Origin: Providencia vermicola
GTDB taxonomy: Bacteria; Pseudomonadota; Gammaproteobacteria; Enterobacterales; Enterobacteriaceae
NCBI RefSeq assembly: GCF_010748935.1
Contig: NZ_CP048796.1
Coordinates: 189,001 to 253,000, forward strand
Direction: 5' to 3'
Length of the DNA: 64,000 nucleotides
The notes beneath the pieces were generated by a model, which had not been told where the DNA came from, did no database searches, and saw only the letters and a program-made list of their open reading frames with translations. This document shows, piece after piece, positions 36,301-45,244 of this stretch. Position 1 is the first letter of the stretch. Each line of letters starts with the position of its first letter. The position numbers were made by a program, and so were the translations under genes.

Positions 36301-37623
36301 TTATATGGCAATCCTTGTATCAATGACTCGAGTTGCTTTACCTTGAGAGCGCGGAATATCGCCACAATTAACAATACTAATCTGGGTACTAACACCTACC
36401 ATTGATTTAATGCGATGCTTAAGATTATGGCAAATATTACAGCGTTCATCATAGTTGAGTATGTCAGGTTGTTTTAATTCAACGCGAATAGCCAAGCTAT
36501 CCATATTACCTTTACGACTGATTTCGAGTTGATAATGTGGAGATAGCTCTTTGAATTGCATAATTTGCTCTTCGATTTGTGAAGGGAACACATTGACCCC
36601 ACGAATAATCATCATATCGTCAGAACGACCGGTAATTTTTCCAATACGGCGCATATTGCGATTGATGCCAGGCATTAAATGCGTCAGATCTCGAGTTCGG
36701 TAGCGAATAACAGGCATTGCTTCCTTTGTTAAGGTAGTAAATACTAACTCACCTTGATCACCCGGCGAGAGGGCTTGCAGTGTTTCTGGCGAAATAATTT
36801 CAGGATAAAAATGATCTTCCCAAATGGTTGGCCCACTTTCTCCCGCATCGGCGCATTCCATGGCAACGCCCGGCCCCATCACTTCGGATAATCCATAGAT
36901 ATCTAAGGCTTTAATTCCTAAACGCGTTTCGATTTCTGTTCTTAATGCTTCTGTCCATGGTTCAGCACCAAATACGCCCAACCTTAGTGAGCACTTACTT
37001 GCATCACCGCCCATGATTTTCTCTAGTTCATCAATAATACTTAAGCAGTAAGATGGGGTCACCATGATCACATCAGGTTTGAAATCTGCGATCAACTGAG
37101 CTTGTTTCTCTGTTTGTCCTCCCGACATGGGAATCACAGCCGCACCAAGACGTTCAGCGCCATAATGGGCACCAAGACCGCCCGTAAATAAGCCATAACC
37201 ATAGGCGACGTGGATTTTATCCCCTTTCGTGGCCCCAGCAGAACGGAGACTGCGCGCAATGAGGTCCGCCCAGTTATCAATATCTTGTTGTGTGTAACCG
37301 ACAACAGTTGGGCGTCCTGTCGTACCTGACGATGCATGGATACGGATGATTTGATCCATTGGTACAGCAAAGGTATCAAATGGATAATTTTCACGTAAAT
37401 CTTGTTTTGTCGTATAAGGGAATTTTTCGATATCACTGAGTTGCTTGAAATCATCAGGATGAACGCCCGCAGCATCAAATTTTTTGCGATACATTGGCAC
37501 ATTCTCGTAAGCGTGAGTGAGTGTCCACTTCAGTCTAGAGAGTTGCAATGCCTCGATTTCATCTCTTGAAGCAAACTCAATTGGATTAATCATGTGTTGC
37601 TGAGTATGGGGTAGTGTGCTCAT
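36301..37623 (-). CDS. paaK: Phenylacetate-CoA ligase
   Basis: Activates phenylacetate to phenylacetyl-CoA with ATP, the entry step of the pathway. The 440-residue adenylate-forming enzyme has the phosphate loop HASSGTTGRPTVVGYT at about residues 93-108, a mid-domain IYGLSEVMGPG near 239 and the C-terminal GRSDDMMIIRGVNVFPSQIEEQI that moves between half-reactions. Gaps of about 200 bp before it (after paaJ) and 148 bp after it (before paaX) suggest some transcription independent of the main paa operon. Confidence 0.95.
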   Translation of the reverse strand: MSTLPHTQQHMINPIEFASRDEIEALQLSRLKWTLTHAYENVPMYRKKFDAAGVHPDDFKQLSDIEKFPYTTKQDLRENYPFDTFAVPMDQIIRIHASSGTTGRPTVVGYTQQDIDNWADLIARSLRSAGATKGDKIHVAYGYGLFTGGLGAHYGAERLGAAVIPMSGGQTEKQAQLIADFKPDVIMVTPSYCLSIIDELEKIMGGDASKCSLRLGVFGAEPWTEALRTEIETRLGIKALDIYGLSEVMGPGVAMECADAGESGPTIWEDHFYPEIISPETLQALSPGDQGELVFTTLTKEAMPVIRYRTRDLTHLMPGINRNMRRIGKITGRSDDMMIIRGVNVFPSQIEEQIMQFKELSPHYQLEISRKGNMDSLAIRVELKQPDILNYDERCNICHNLKHRIKSMVGVSTQISIVNCGDIPRSQGKATRVIDTRIAI

Positions 37624-37823
37624 ATTTGCTAGTCCTTATAATTATTGATATCTGCAGGCTTTAAGTCCTTAATGGCGTATTACCGAGTCAGGACGATATA
37701 TACTTAAAAACTTAAAGTGAGCGCAGTATTAGCCTGAGCAGGTGTAGGGTTTCAGGCTGTTTTTTATGTTTCTACCTATCATCTATCTGATTGAATTTGT
37801 ATGACTTTAGGTAAACTAGTTAC

Positions 37824-39026
37824 TTAAACTCGTTCAATAATCATGGCGATCCCTTGACCGACACCAATACACATGGTGCATAGGGCAAAACGTCCTTGTC
37901 GGCGATGTAACTCATTGGTGGCGGTGATCGCGAGTCTTGCGCCACTCATACCAAGAGGGTGCCCTAATGAAATAGCGCCACCATTTGGGTTAACCTGTGG
38001 TGCATCATCCGGTAGGCCTAATCCTCTGAGTACGGCAAGCGCTTGTGCCGCAAAAGCTTCATTAAGTTCAATGACATCCATTTGTTCGATAGTCAGTCCT
38101 GCCATTTTGAGAACTTTTTGGGTGGCAGGTAATGGTCCGATCCCCATAAATCTAGGTTCAACACCACAGGTTGCAGTCGCAATAATGCGCGCTCTAGGTG
38201 TTAAGCCCTGGGCTTTAGCGACCTCTTGTGAGGCAATTATTAGTGCGGCTGCACCGTCATTAACGCCAGAGGCATTACCCGCGGTCACGGAACCATTTTC
38301 ACGAAAAGGTGTTTTAAGTTTTTGTAATTGCTCAATTGTCGTTTCTGGGCGAGGGTGTTCATCGGTGGTGATGGTAATATCGCCTTTGCGGTGCTTAATC
38401 GTGACCGGTACGATTTCTTGCGCAAACACACCTTTTTGACGTGCTTGTTCAGTACGTTGCTGGCTACGTAAGGCAAACACATCTTGATCTGTTCGGCTAA
38501 TTTGGTATTTCTCAGCAACGTTTTCTGCTGTTTCGGGCATCGAATGTGTTGAAAACTGTTGGTCCATGAGAGGGTTGATAAAGCGCCAGCCGATAGTAGT
38601 ATCGAATATTTGAGCCTGTCTCGAAAAGGCAGACTCTGATTTTCCCATGACAAAAGGGGCGCGACTCATTGACTCTACGCCACCAGCAATCATCAGACCC
38701 GCTTCGCCAGCTTTGATACTTCTTGCCGCAAACGCAATTGCATCAAGCCCTGAACCACAGAGACGATTGATTGTTGTTCCAGAAATCGATAACGGTAGAC
38801 CTGCCAATAAGCCCGCCATTCTCGCGACATTGCGATTATCTTCTCCCGCCTGATTGGCACAGCCTAAGATAATGTCATCGGTGATAGACCAATCTAATTG
38901 TGGATGCCTTTCCATTAGGGCCTTTAAGGGGAAGACCGCAAGGTCATCAGGGCGCACAGAGGACAGAGCACCACCATAACGGCCAATTGGGGTTCTGATA
39001 CCATCACAAATAAAGGCATCTTTCAT
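37824..39026 (-). CDS. paaJ: PaaJ, 3-oxoadipyl-CoA / 3-oxo-5,6-dehydrosuberyl-CoA thiolase
   Basis: This 400-residue thiolase performs the last cleavages of the pathway, giving acetyl-CoA and succinyl-CoA. The nucleophile region reads TTINRLCGSGLDAIAFA near residues 83-99, with Cys in LCGSG. The catalytic pairs NPNGGAISLGHPLGMSGAR and LCTMCIGVGQG lie near the C terminus. Two adjacent ATGs exist (39029 and 39026); the second is 7 bases from AGGAG and aligns with E. coli MREAFICDG. The paaI stop overlaps this start. Confidence 0.95.
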   Translation of the reverse strand: MKDAFICDGIRTPIGRYGGALSSVRPDDLAVFPLKALMERHPQLDWSITDDIILGCANQAGEDNRNVARMAGLLAGLPLSISGTTINRLCGSGLDAIAFAARSIKAGEAGLMIAGGVESMSRAPFVMGKSESAFSRQAQIFDTTIGWRFINPLMDQQFSTHSMPETAENVAEKYQISRTDQDVFALRSQQRTEQARQKGVFAQEIVPVTIKHRKGDITITTDEHPRPETTIEQLQKLKTPFRENGSVTAGNASGVNDGAAALIIASQEVAKAQGLTPRARIIATATCGVEPRFMGIGPLPATQKVLKMAGLTIEQMDVIELNEAFAAQALAVLRGLGLPDDAPQVNPNGGAISLGHPLGMSGARLAITATNELHRRQGRFALCTMCIGVGQGIAMIIERV

Positions 39027-39463
39027 CATGCTTCTCCTGTTAAACGATGACCTAGGCGATGTGCTCGCCCATAAAACCACGCTAAGGTTTTTCCTTGTTG
39101 GTTGATAATTTCGACTTCATAGAAGCCTGTCCGTTTGCCTTGATGCTTTACGTGAGCAATGGCAGTTAGCTTGTCGCCTTCAAAGGCCGGTCGGATAAAA
39201 TCAATAGAGCAACTTGAGGCTACCGCAGCAAGACCATGGCTGTTGCAGGCATAAGCAAAGGCGGTATCAGCGAGACTAAATAGCTGCCCACCATGGCAAG
39301 TTTTATGCCCATTTAACATGTGTGATGAAACAGTCATAGAGAGCTGAGCTTCTCCTTCAGAAACGTGTTCTATCGTCATGCCCATTGCTTTTGCGCATGC
39401 ATCATCACGGTACATAATCTCTGCTGATTGCTGGGCTAATGTCATGGTGATTTGAGAATTCAT
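39026..39463 (-). CDS. paaI: PaaI, hydroxyphenylacetyl-CoA thioesterase
   Basis: This 145-residue hotdog-fold thioesterase removes ring-hydroxylated phenylacetyl-CoA side products. The family core LNGHKTCHGGQLFSLADTAFAYACNSHGLAAVAS lies at about residues 49-82 and contains the catalytic Asp of SLADTAF. The ATG overlaps the paaH stop as ATGA and its own stop overlaps paaJ, so these three are translationally coupled. An N-terminal extension of a few residues relative to E. coli is present. Confidence 0.94.
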   Translation of the reverse strand: MNSQITMTLAQQSAEIMYRDDACAKAMGMTIEHVSEGEAQLSMTVSSHMLNGHKTCHGGQLFSLADTAFAYACNSHGLAAVASSCSIDFIRPAFEGDKLTAIAHVKHQGKRTGFYEVEIINQQGKTLAWFYGRAHRLGHRLTGEA

Positions 39464-40998
39464 TGAATCTCCTTAGCGTCTAACCTGCGCGTTCCAGCAA
39501 CGAGTTGTCGTAGTAAGGGATTGGCTCGATAACGGCCATCGGCATAAAACTGTGAGAGTTGCTCAAGAGTATGAAGAATATGCTGCCAGCCCAATTCAGT
39601 CCCCCAAGCGAGAGGGCCTTTAGGATAATTAACCCCATAGCGCATGGCATTATCGGTATCTTCAGGGGTTGCGATCCCTTTGTTAACAACGTCTAAAGCC
39701 TCATTGCATAGCATGGCAACGGTTCGCATGGTCAGTAGACCGGGGTAATCAGGTAACACAATGACGTCCTTGTTTAGCGATTGAAAAAAGGCAATGACAT
39801 TTTGGTTGTCTTGGACGCTGTTTTGCACTGCACAACTTATCGCGATAGTGGTTGCTTTGGCATAGTCAGCCGATAAATCAAATTGCACCATGCTTTGGTT
39901 CATTTTTTGCGCGCGCACAGAAGTTAATTCACCATTTGTTAACATGACAATAACATTGTTAACGAAAAGAGTGGGCGGATTAGGGTTATCTATTTTAGAT
40001 TCTTCGAGAGGGATCCCGTTTTGCTTTAATAATTGCGCAAATTCAGGGAAACTTTGCCAATTGCCGTGTGCTGTCACTGCCGGTGCATGCGGTAAAATGA
40101 CTTTCTCGGCGATTGTCGCTTGAGTTAAAGGTTTGTTTTCATCGTAATGATAGAAGCCACGACCGGTTTTTCGACCTAAATGGCCCGCTTGTACCAACTC
40201 TAATTGTTCAAAGGAGGTTTGAAAGCGAGGATCATAGCCGAATGCTTGGAAAATAGAGTCTGTCACTGCATAGTTGACATCATGACCGATGAGGTCGGTC
40301 AATTGTAATGGCCCCATTGAAAATCCACCGGCATCGCGTACAACACTATCGAGTGTTGGCGGATCACCGACTTGCTCTTCAAGTGCACGCATTGTTTCCG
40401 CATAGAAAGGACGAGCAACGCGATTAACGATAAAACCCGGTGTTGAACGGCATATAACCGGTGTTTTTCCCCATGATAACGCTAAACTTTTGAGCTGTTC
40501 AATGACCGTGTTGGATGTTTCTCGTCCTCGTATCACTTCAACCAGTTTCATGATAGGCGCAGGATTAAAAAAATGCAGTCCAGCAAAGCGCTCTGGGGAT
40601 TTGAGTTGGCTGGCGATGGCAGTAATGGAGAGTGATGATGTATTACTGGCAAATAGGGTGTTTTTCTGACAAATCGCTTCTAATTCGCTAAAAATCGACT
40701 GTTTTATCGCTAATTTTTCGGCGACAGCTTCAATGACTAATTGAGCTGGCGCTAATTCGGCCATAGTATTAACGAGCGTGATACGCGCAAGCAATTGTTT
40801 GGTGGCTTGTGCATCAGCTTTGCCTTGTTGAACGCGTTTATTTAGGCGTTCAGTCAACGAGTGCTTTGCTTGCTCCAGCGCTTGCGGGTTGATGTCAAAT
40901 AACAGTACGGTATGTCCACAGCTCGCAGCGACCTGTGCGATGCCGATACCCATAGTACCAGCACCAATGACAGCCACGGTGTTGAGTATAAGTGTCAT
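39460..40998 (-). CDS. paaH: PaaH, 3-hydroxyadipyl-CoA dehydrogenase
   Basis: NAD-dependent dehydrogenase of 512 residues that oxidises 3-hydroxyadipyl-CoA. The Rossmann motif GAGTMGIGIAQVAASCG lies at residues about 12-28. FAGLHFFNPAPIMKLVEVI near 137-155 holds the catalytic His, with the usual Asn of the family further on. Two C-terminal dehydrogenase domains follow, as in E. coli PaaH. The paaG stop and this gene are separated by one base. Confidence 0.95.
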   Translation of the reverse strand: MTLILNTVAVIGAGTMGIGIAQVAASCGHTVLLFDINPQALEQAKHSLTERLNKRVQQGKADAQATKQLLARITLVNTMAELAPAQLVIEAVAEKLAIKQSIFSELEAICQKNTLFASNTSSLSITAIASQLKSPERFAGLHFFNPAPIMKLVEVIRGRETSNTVIEQLKSLALSWGKTPVICRSTPGFIVNRVARPFYAETMRALEEQVGDPPTLDSVVRDAGGFSMGPLQLTDLIGHDVNYAVTDSIFQAFGYDPRFQTSFEQLELVQAGHLGRKTGRGFYHYDENKPLTQATIAEKVILPHAPAVTAHGNWQSFPEFAQLLKQNGIPLEESKIDNPNPPTLFVNNVIVMLTNGELTSVRAQKMNQSMVQFDLSADYAKATTIAISCAVQNSVQDNQNVIAFFQSLNKDVIVLPDYPGLLTMRTVAMLCNEALDVVNKGIATPEDTDNAMRYGVNYPKGPLAWGTELGWQHILHTLEQLSQFYADGRYRANPLLRQLVAGTRRLDAKEIQ

Positions 40999-40999
40999 A

Positions 41000-41794
41000 T
41001 CAGCGTCCTTTAAATTTAGGTTCGCGTTTATTCAAAAAGGCATCGACTCCTTCACGATAGTCTTCACTACGACCACCTAAACGTTGCAAGTCGCGTTCAA
41101 GGTCTAGCTGTTGATCTAAGGTGTTGGTTGCCGCGCTGTAGATCGCTTTTTTAATTAGCCCTAAGCCGTAAGTAGGCTGTGTTGCGAGGTGCTGAGCTAA
41201 TTTATTGACGGTGGCGGACAGGTCTTCATTTTCTGTCACTTGCCAGATCATGCCCCACTGTAGCGCTTGCTCCGCACTGATTTTGTCGCCTAATAATGCC
41301 ATTCCCATCGCTCTCGCATGTCCAGCTAGGTGCGGTAAAAACCAGCTACCACCTGAATCAGGAACGAGCCCTAAACGACAGAATGATTGAATAAAACTGG
41401 CATTCTTGGCGGCAATAACGATATCTCCTGCTAAAGCAATAGCAGCACCGGCTCCAGCTGCAACACCATTAACTGCACAGATAATCGGTTTGGGTAAGCG
41501 GGTTAGCCGACGGATCAGTGGGTTATAAAAAGTCTCAACGGAATAACCTAAATCAGGAGCTTCGGCACCTACGGAGACATTACGATCGTTTAGATCTTGT
41601 CCAGCACAGAAACCCCGGCCTGCGCCTGTAATCACTAAACAGCGTACGGTGTCATCACGTTCAGCAATTTTTATGGCATCACTTAGCTGGTGGTGCATTT
41701 CATCATTAAAGCTATTAAGCCTATCAGGACGGTTCAATGTGATGGTGAACACGCCATTTTCCAATGTGGTCAGTATGCTTGGGCTGTTTGGCAT
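41000..41794 (-). CDS. paaG: PaaG, ring-1,2-epoxyphenylacetyl-CoA isomerase
   Basis: This 264-residue crotonase-fold enzyme isomerises the ring epoxide to the oxepin. NRPDRLNSFNDEMHHQL opens the domain, AGRGFCAGQDLNDRN carries the oxyanion region and the conserved catalytic Asp, and AVNGVAAGAGAAIALAGDIVIA follows. The ATG at 41794 has AGGACA upstream and starts one base after the paaF stop; a 22-codon extension inside paaF was rejected. The C terminus contains ESD-like EDYREGVDAFLNKREPKFKGR, the family end. Confidence 0.95.
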   Translation of the reverse strand: MPNSPSILTTLENGVFTITLNRPDRLNSFNDEMHHQLSDAIKIAERDDTVRCLVITGAGRGFCAGQDLNDRNVSVGAEAPDLGYSVETFYNPLIRRLTRLPKPIICAVNGVAAGAGAAIALAGDIVIAAKNASFIQSFCRLGLVPDSGGSWFLPHLAGHARAMGMALLGDKISAEQALQWGMIWQVTENEDLSATVNKLAQHLATQPTYGLGLIKKAIYSAATNTLDQQLDLERDLQRLGGRSEDYREGVDAFLNKREPKFKGR

Positions 41795-41795
41795 T

Positions 41796-42569
41796 TTATT
41801 GTCCTGTAAATTTCGGCTGTCGTTTTTCAAAGAAGGCTGCAATACCTTCTCGTCGGTCATCAGTACCTGCTAAGCCGACAAAATATTGGCGCTCAAGCTG
41901 TAAACCATCAGTCAGTGATATTTCTTGAGCGGAATTAATGGCTGCTTTAGCGGCTTTCATCGCGAGTGGTGCATGGTTTGCAATGCGTTGCGCAAGCTTT
42001 TGTGCATATTCAAGGGTCAGCCCATCTACACAGATTTGGCTAATTAACCCAGCTTGTAAGGCGCGATGCGCGTTGATCGCCTCTCCGGTGAGGACCATTT
42101 GCATTGCTAGGGATTTACCAACACTCTTAATTAAGCGCTGCGTTCCCCCTGCACCAGGTATTAACCCGAGAGTGATTTCTGGCAGGCCAAAGCGGGCCGT
42201 TTCACCGGCAATTACGACATCACTGGCTAGCACTAACTCGAAACCTGCCCCGAGGGCATAACCGTTTACAGCGGTCACTATCGGTTTGGATATCTGAGAA
42301 AACCGACGCCAAACTAAAGGTCGTTTATCGGTAATGGCGGTTGCAACAGTTTGTTGTTGAAGCTCTTTAAGGTCGGCACCCGCGGCAAAAAAACGTGGGT
42401 TGCCCGTAATAACGATCGCCCCTATTTGCGGGTCTCTATCGGCATGTTCTAAATGTTCGACCAGTAGCTCAAGGCAATCGGTGCTCAGGGCATTACGAAC
42501 TTCAGGTCGATTTAGCGTCAACGTTAAAACGCGGTGTGCTGTATGGCTTAGGATCCAATCAGTTTGCAT
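41796..42569 (-). CDS. paaF: PaaF, 2,3-dehydroadipyl-CoA hydratase
   Basis: This 257-residue enoyl-CoA hydratase of the crotonase fold acts in the lower, beta-oxidation-like part of the pathway. NRPEVRNALSTDCLELL opens the domain, FFAAGADLKEL binds CoA, and the two catalytic Glu regions are EITLGLIPGAGGTQRLIKSVGKSLAMQMVLTGE. The C-terminal FFEKRQPKFTGQ matches that of paaG, reflecting their shared ancestry. It follows paaE by 8 bp. Confidence 0.94.
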   Translation of the reverse strand: MQTDWILSHTAHRVLTLTLNRPEVRNALSTDCLELLVEHLEHADRDPQIGAIVITGNPRFFAAGADLKELQQQTVATAITDKRPLVWRRFSQISKPIVTAVNGYALGAGFELVLASDVVIAGETARFGLPEITLGLIPGAGGTQRLIKSVGKSLAMQMVLTGEAINAHRALQAGLISQICVDGLTLEYAQKLAQRIANHAPLAMKAAKAAINSAQEISLTDGLQLERQYFVGLAGTDDRREGIAAFFEKRQPKFTGQ

Positions 42570-42577
42570 ATGGCCCC

Positions 42578-43636
42578 CTACACATCAAAGTCGAGAACGA
42601 CGCCATCGCCTTTCGGCCACGCTTGGCAGCTAAGAATGTAGCCGTCCGCGATTTGATCGGGTTCAAGGCTATAATTGACACCCATTTCAACGTCGCCAGA
42701 TTTAAGCTTGCATTTGCACGTTGCGCAAACCCCACCTTTACAGGCGTAAGGTAAGTCTGCGCCTTGGCGTAGCGCGGCGTCGAGAATACTATCGTCTTGA
42801 CTGTCCATATTGATTGTCATGGTGCGACCATCAAGGTGAATGCTGACTTGGCGGCTGTCTGTCGATAAAGCGGCAGATGGGCGAAACTTCATATTAGAGG
42901 TATTGAAACGTTCGCTATGGATATGCTCTGGTTTCATGCCACATTCTGATAATGCCGATTGAACATCATCCATCATAGCCTCTGGACCACAGACAAAAGC
43001 GCGATCAAATTGTTGAAAGTTAAGTAATGTTTTACCTAATGCAACTAATTGGGGTTTATTGATTCGGCCACTGAGCAGCTGGCTATCTTGTTGCTCTTGG
43101 CTGAACAAGTAGAGCACTTGGAATCGTTCGGCATATTGGTTTTTAAGATCAGCAATGCTTTCTTTAAACATCACGGAACGGCTATTTTTATTACCATAAA
43201 TTAAGGTGAAACGGCTGTTTGGTTCGGTTTGTAATGTTGATTTAATGATCGATAAAAGGGGGGTAATCCCTGAACCCGCTGCAACGGCAAGGTAACGAGC
43301 TTGGGTGGTCACTTTAGGTAAATAACCAAATTTTCCTTGTGGAATCATCACATCAAGGCAGTCACCAACATGAAGTTGCTGATTAATGAAATTGGAAAAA
43401 CGCCCTTCATGAATCGCTTTCACCCCAATTTTTAAAACGCCCTCATCGGGGGAACTGCAAATGGAGTAGCAGCGGCGTAAATCCTCGCCATTGACTAACG
43501 CTTTGAGGGTTAAGTGCTGGCCTGGGTGGTAACGGTACTGTTCGCGTAATTCGTCAGGGACACTAAAGGTCACAGCAACCGCATCTGCGGTGTCACGTTC
43601 AATAGCGGCAATACTTAAACGATGAAATACAGTCAT
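42578..43636 (-). CDS. paaE: PaaE, reductase of ring-1,2-phenylacetyl-CoA epoxidase
   Basis: NADPH-dependent flavin/iron-sulfur reductase of 352 residues that feeds electrons to PaaABC. The FAD region reads RCYSICSSPDEG (about residues 56-67) and the NADPH region VAAGSGITPLLSIIKSTL (near 116-133). The C-terminal plant-type 2Fe-2S domain has CKGGVCATCKCKLKSG followed by a distal Cys in YILSCQAWP. The ATG at 43636 (MTVFHRLS) aligns with E. coli PaaE; the long upstream open frame only overlaps paaD in another frame. Confidence 0.95.
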   Translation of the reverse strand: MTVFHRLSIAAIERDTADAVAVTFSVPDELREQYRYHPGQHLTLKALVNGEDLRRCYSICSSPDEGVLKIGVKAIHEGRFSNFINQQLHVGDCLDVMIPQGKFGYLPKVTTQARYLAVAAGSGITPLLSIIKSTLQTEPNSRFTLIYGNKNSRSVMFKESIADLKNQYAERFQVLYLFSQEQQDSQLLSGRINKPQLVALGKTLLNFQQFDRAFVCGPEAMMDDVQSALSECGMKPEHIHSERFNTSNMKFRPSAALSTDSRQVSIHLDGRTMTINMDSQDDSILDAALRQGADLPYACKGGVCATCKCKLKSGDVEMGVNYSLEPDQIADGYILSCQAWPKGDGVVLDFDV

Positions 43637-43646
43637 GAGTGTGCCC

Positions 43647-44156
43647 TTAAATACATTTAAAATAATCAAAAGGTTCAAAGCATTCGAGACAGCGATATAA
43701 CGCTTTACAGGCTGTAGAACCGAATTCGCTAATTTTTTCTGTCTGTTGGCTGTTACAGCGTGGGCAGCAGATTGGCCCCGATTTTTCAGGATGTTCACAG
43801 GATTTTCCTGCGGGGGGCGCGATACCAAATTCACGTAAACGTTGTTTGGCATCTTGGTTCATCCAATCTGTTGTCCAAGCGGGTGTTAGCACTACATCGA
43901 TTTCTACATTGGCAAATCCTGCATGCGCTAAAACGGTTTTAATTTCGTTGATTAAAAATTCTGTTGCTGGGCAACCTGAATAGGTCGGTGTAAACATGAC
44001 TTTCCATCCGTAGGAAGTCGCAACAACATTGCGGATCATGCCGAGATCAGTAATGGAGAGTGCAGGTAACTCAGGATCGGGTATTTGCTGCAATTGCTGC
44101 CAGATCTGATGAATTTGTGGAGGTTGTAGTCCTCCAATTTGCATACTCTGTTCCAT
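43647..44156 (-). CDS. paaD: PaaD, iron-sulfur assembly-like accessory protein of the epoxidase
   Basis: This 169-residue member of the MIP18/DUF59 group is thought to mature the iron-sulfur or di-iron centres of the epoxidase. Motifs are DPELPALSITDLGMIRNV (about residues 26-43), FTPTYSGCPATE (with Cys), AWTTDWM, and a C-terminal zinc-ribbon-like CCPRCNSQQTEKISEFGSTACKALYRCLECFEPFDYFKCI. I use the ATG at 44156, 4 bp after paaC; an ATG at 44144 is also possible. A longer upstream frame lies within paaC and was rejected. Confidence 0.94.
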   Translation of the reverse strand: MEQSMQIGGLQPPQIHQIWQQLQQIPDPELPALSITDLGMIRNVVATSYGWKVMFTPTYSGCPATEFLINEIKTVLAHAGFANVEIDVVLTPAWTTDWMNQDAKQRLREFGIAPPAGKSCEHPEKSGPICCPRCNSQQTEKISEFGSTACKALYRCLECFEPFDYFKCI

Positions 44157-44160
44157 TACA

Positions 44161-44922
44161 TCACCACTCACAATTTGGGTAAGCACGCTGGACAAACTGT
44201 AGTTCGGTGAGAAGGATGCCCAAATGCTCGGTGTGAAGACCTTGTTTGCCACCTAAACGGTAGGCATTTTGATCTGGAATGCTCAGGGTTGCCTGATCGA
44301 AAATGTCAGTGACTGTCGCGAGCCATTGTTCATGTAATGTGCGAGGATCGACCGCTATTCCCGTTTTGGCTAACGCAATTTCAATGTCATCTGCATGAAA
44401 TAATTCACCTGTAAATCGCCATAATTGGTTGACGGATTGTTGAATTTTTTGGTGACTCACTTCGCTACCGTCGCCTAAACGGATCATCCAGTTACTGCTG
44501 AATCGCAAGTGATAAAGCACTTCTTTTAACGATTTTTCAGCAATCGCGGATAGCTGCTCGTCCCTACTGTGAATTAAGGCTTGGTACAGAGGAACATGAT
44601 AGGCATCCATAAAAAATTGGCGCACTAACGTGTCGTTGAAGCCTCCATTAGGCTGTTCAACCAACAGTAGGTTGCAGAACTCACGTTCATCTCGGTGGAA
44701 GGCAATTTTGTCTTCATCATCGAATTTATCGTCTGATAGGGTGGCGGCGTATGCTAAAAAGTTTCTCGCTTGGCCCAATAAATCGAGCCCAATGTTAGAT
44801 AATGCGAGGTCGATTTCCAGTTCTGGGGCATGACCACACCATTCACATAAACGTTGCGCAAGAATCAATGATGTATCGCCTTGTCTTAAAACATATTGTT
44901 TGAGTACTTCATGTTGGTTCAT
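44161..44922 (-). CDS. paaC: PaaC, structural subunit of phenylacetyl-CoA epoxidase
   Basis: This 253-residue ferritin-like helical subunit pairs with PaaA but carries no full di-iron site. Typical stretches are DTSLILAQRLCEWCGHAPELEIDLALSNIGLDLLGQAR (about residues 15-52) and FMDAYHVPLYQAL near 108-120. The end HTEHLGILLTELQFVQRAYPNCEW matches family members. The ATG at 44922 has GAGGTGA upstream. It follows paaB by 10 bp. Confidence 0.95.
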   Translation of the reverse strand: MNQHEVLKQYVLRQGDTSLILAQRLCEWCGHAPELEIDLALSNIGLDLLGQARNFLAYAATLSDDKFDDEDKIAFHRDEREFCNLLLVEQPNGGFNDTLVRQFFMDAYHVPLYQALIHSRDEQLSAIAEKSLKEVLYHLRFSSNWMIRLGDGSEVSHQKIQQSVNQLWRFTGELFHADDIEIALAKTGIAVDPRTLHEQWLATVTDIFDQATLSIPDQNAYRLGGKQGLHTEHLGILLTELQFVQRAYPNCEW

Positions 44923-44932
44923 ATCCGTCACC

Positions 44933-45220
44933 TCACATATTCTTGATACCATCAGGGATGGTGTAAAAAGTCGGGTGGCGATAAATTTTGCTATCAGCGG
45001 GATCAAAGAAGGCGCTCTTATCTTCAGGTTGTGAGGCGATAAGGTGTGTGGCTTTTACGACCCAGACGGAGCATCCTTCACTACGGCGAGTGTAAGCATC
45101 CCGTGCATTTTCGAGAGCCATTTGGTCATCTGCGGCATGTAGGCTTCCGACATGACGATGTGCAAGCCCTTGTTTGCTACGAACAAAAACTTCATATAAT
45201 GGCCAATCTTGATTGCTCAT
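44933..45220 (-). CDS. paaB: PaaB, subunit of phenylacetyl-CoA epoxidase
   Basis: Small 95-residue subunit required for the epoxidase and thought to bridge PaaAC units. The sequence WPLYEVFVRSKQGLAHRHVGSLHAADDQMALENARDAYTRR matches E. coli PaaB closely. It contains no cofactor motif. Good ribosome site (GGAAAAGATC) upstream and tight spacing to paaA. Confidence 0.95.
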   Translation of the reverse strand: MSNQDWPLYEVFVRSKQGLAHRHVGSLHAADDQMALENARDAYTRRSEGCSVWVVKATHLIASQPEDKSAFFDPADSKIYRHPTFYTIPDGIKNM

Positions 45221-45244
45221 GATCTTTTCCTTTTTTATTTTGTA

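Noticed and set aside
37732..37766. Terminator between paaK and paaJ (AGCCTGA/TCAGGCT followed by TTTTTT)
   Set aside because: The T-run is on the plus-strand side, but both neighbouring genes are on the minus strand, so it would not end the paaJ transcript in the usual way.
37873..38439. 188-codon plus-strand open frame
   Set aside because: It lies entirely antisense to paaJ, whose conserved thiolase sequence explains the region; no ribosome site or recognisable product.
43637..43852. 72-codon N-terminal extension of paaE
   Set aside because: It overlaps paaD in another frame, and E. coli PaaE aligns from the ATG at 43636.
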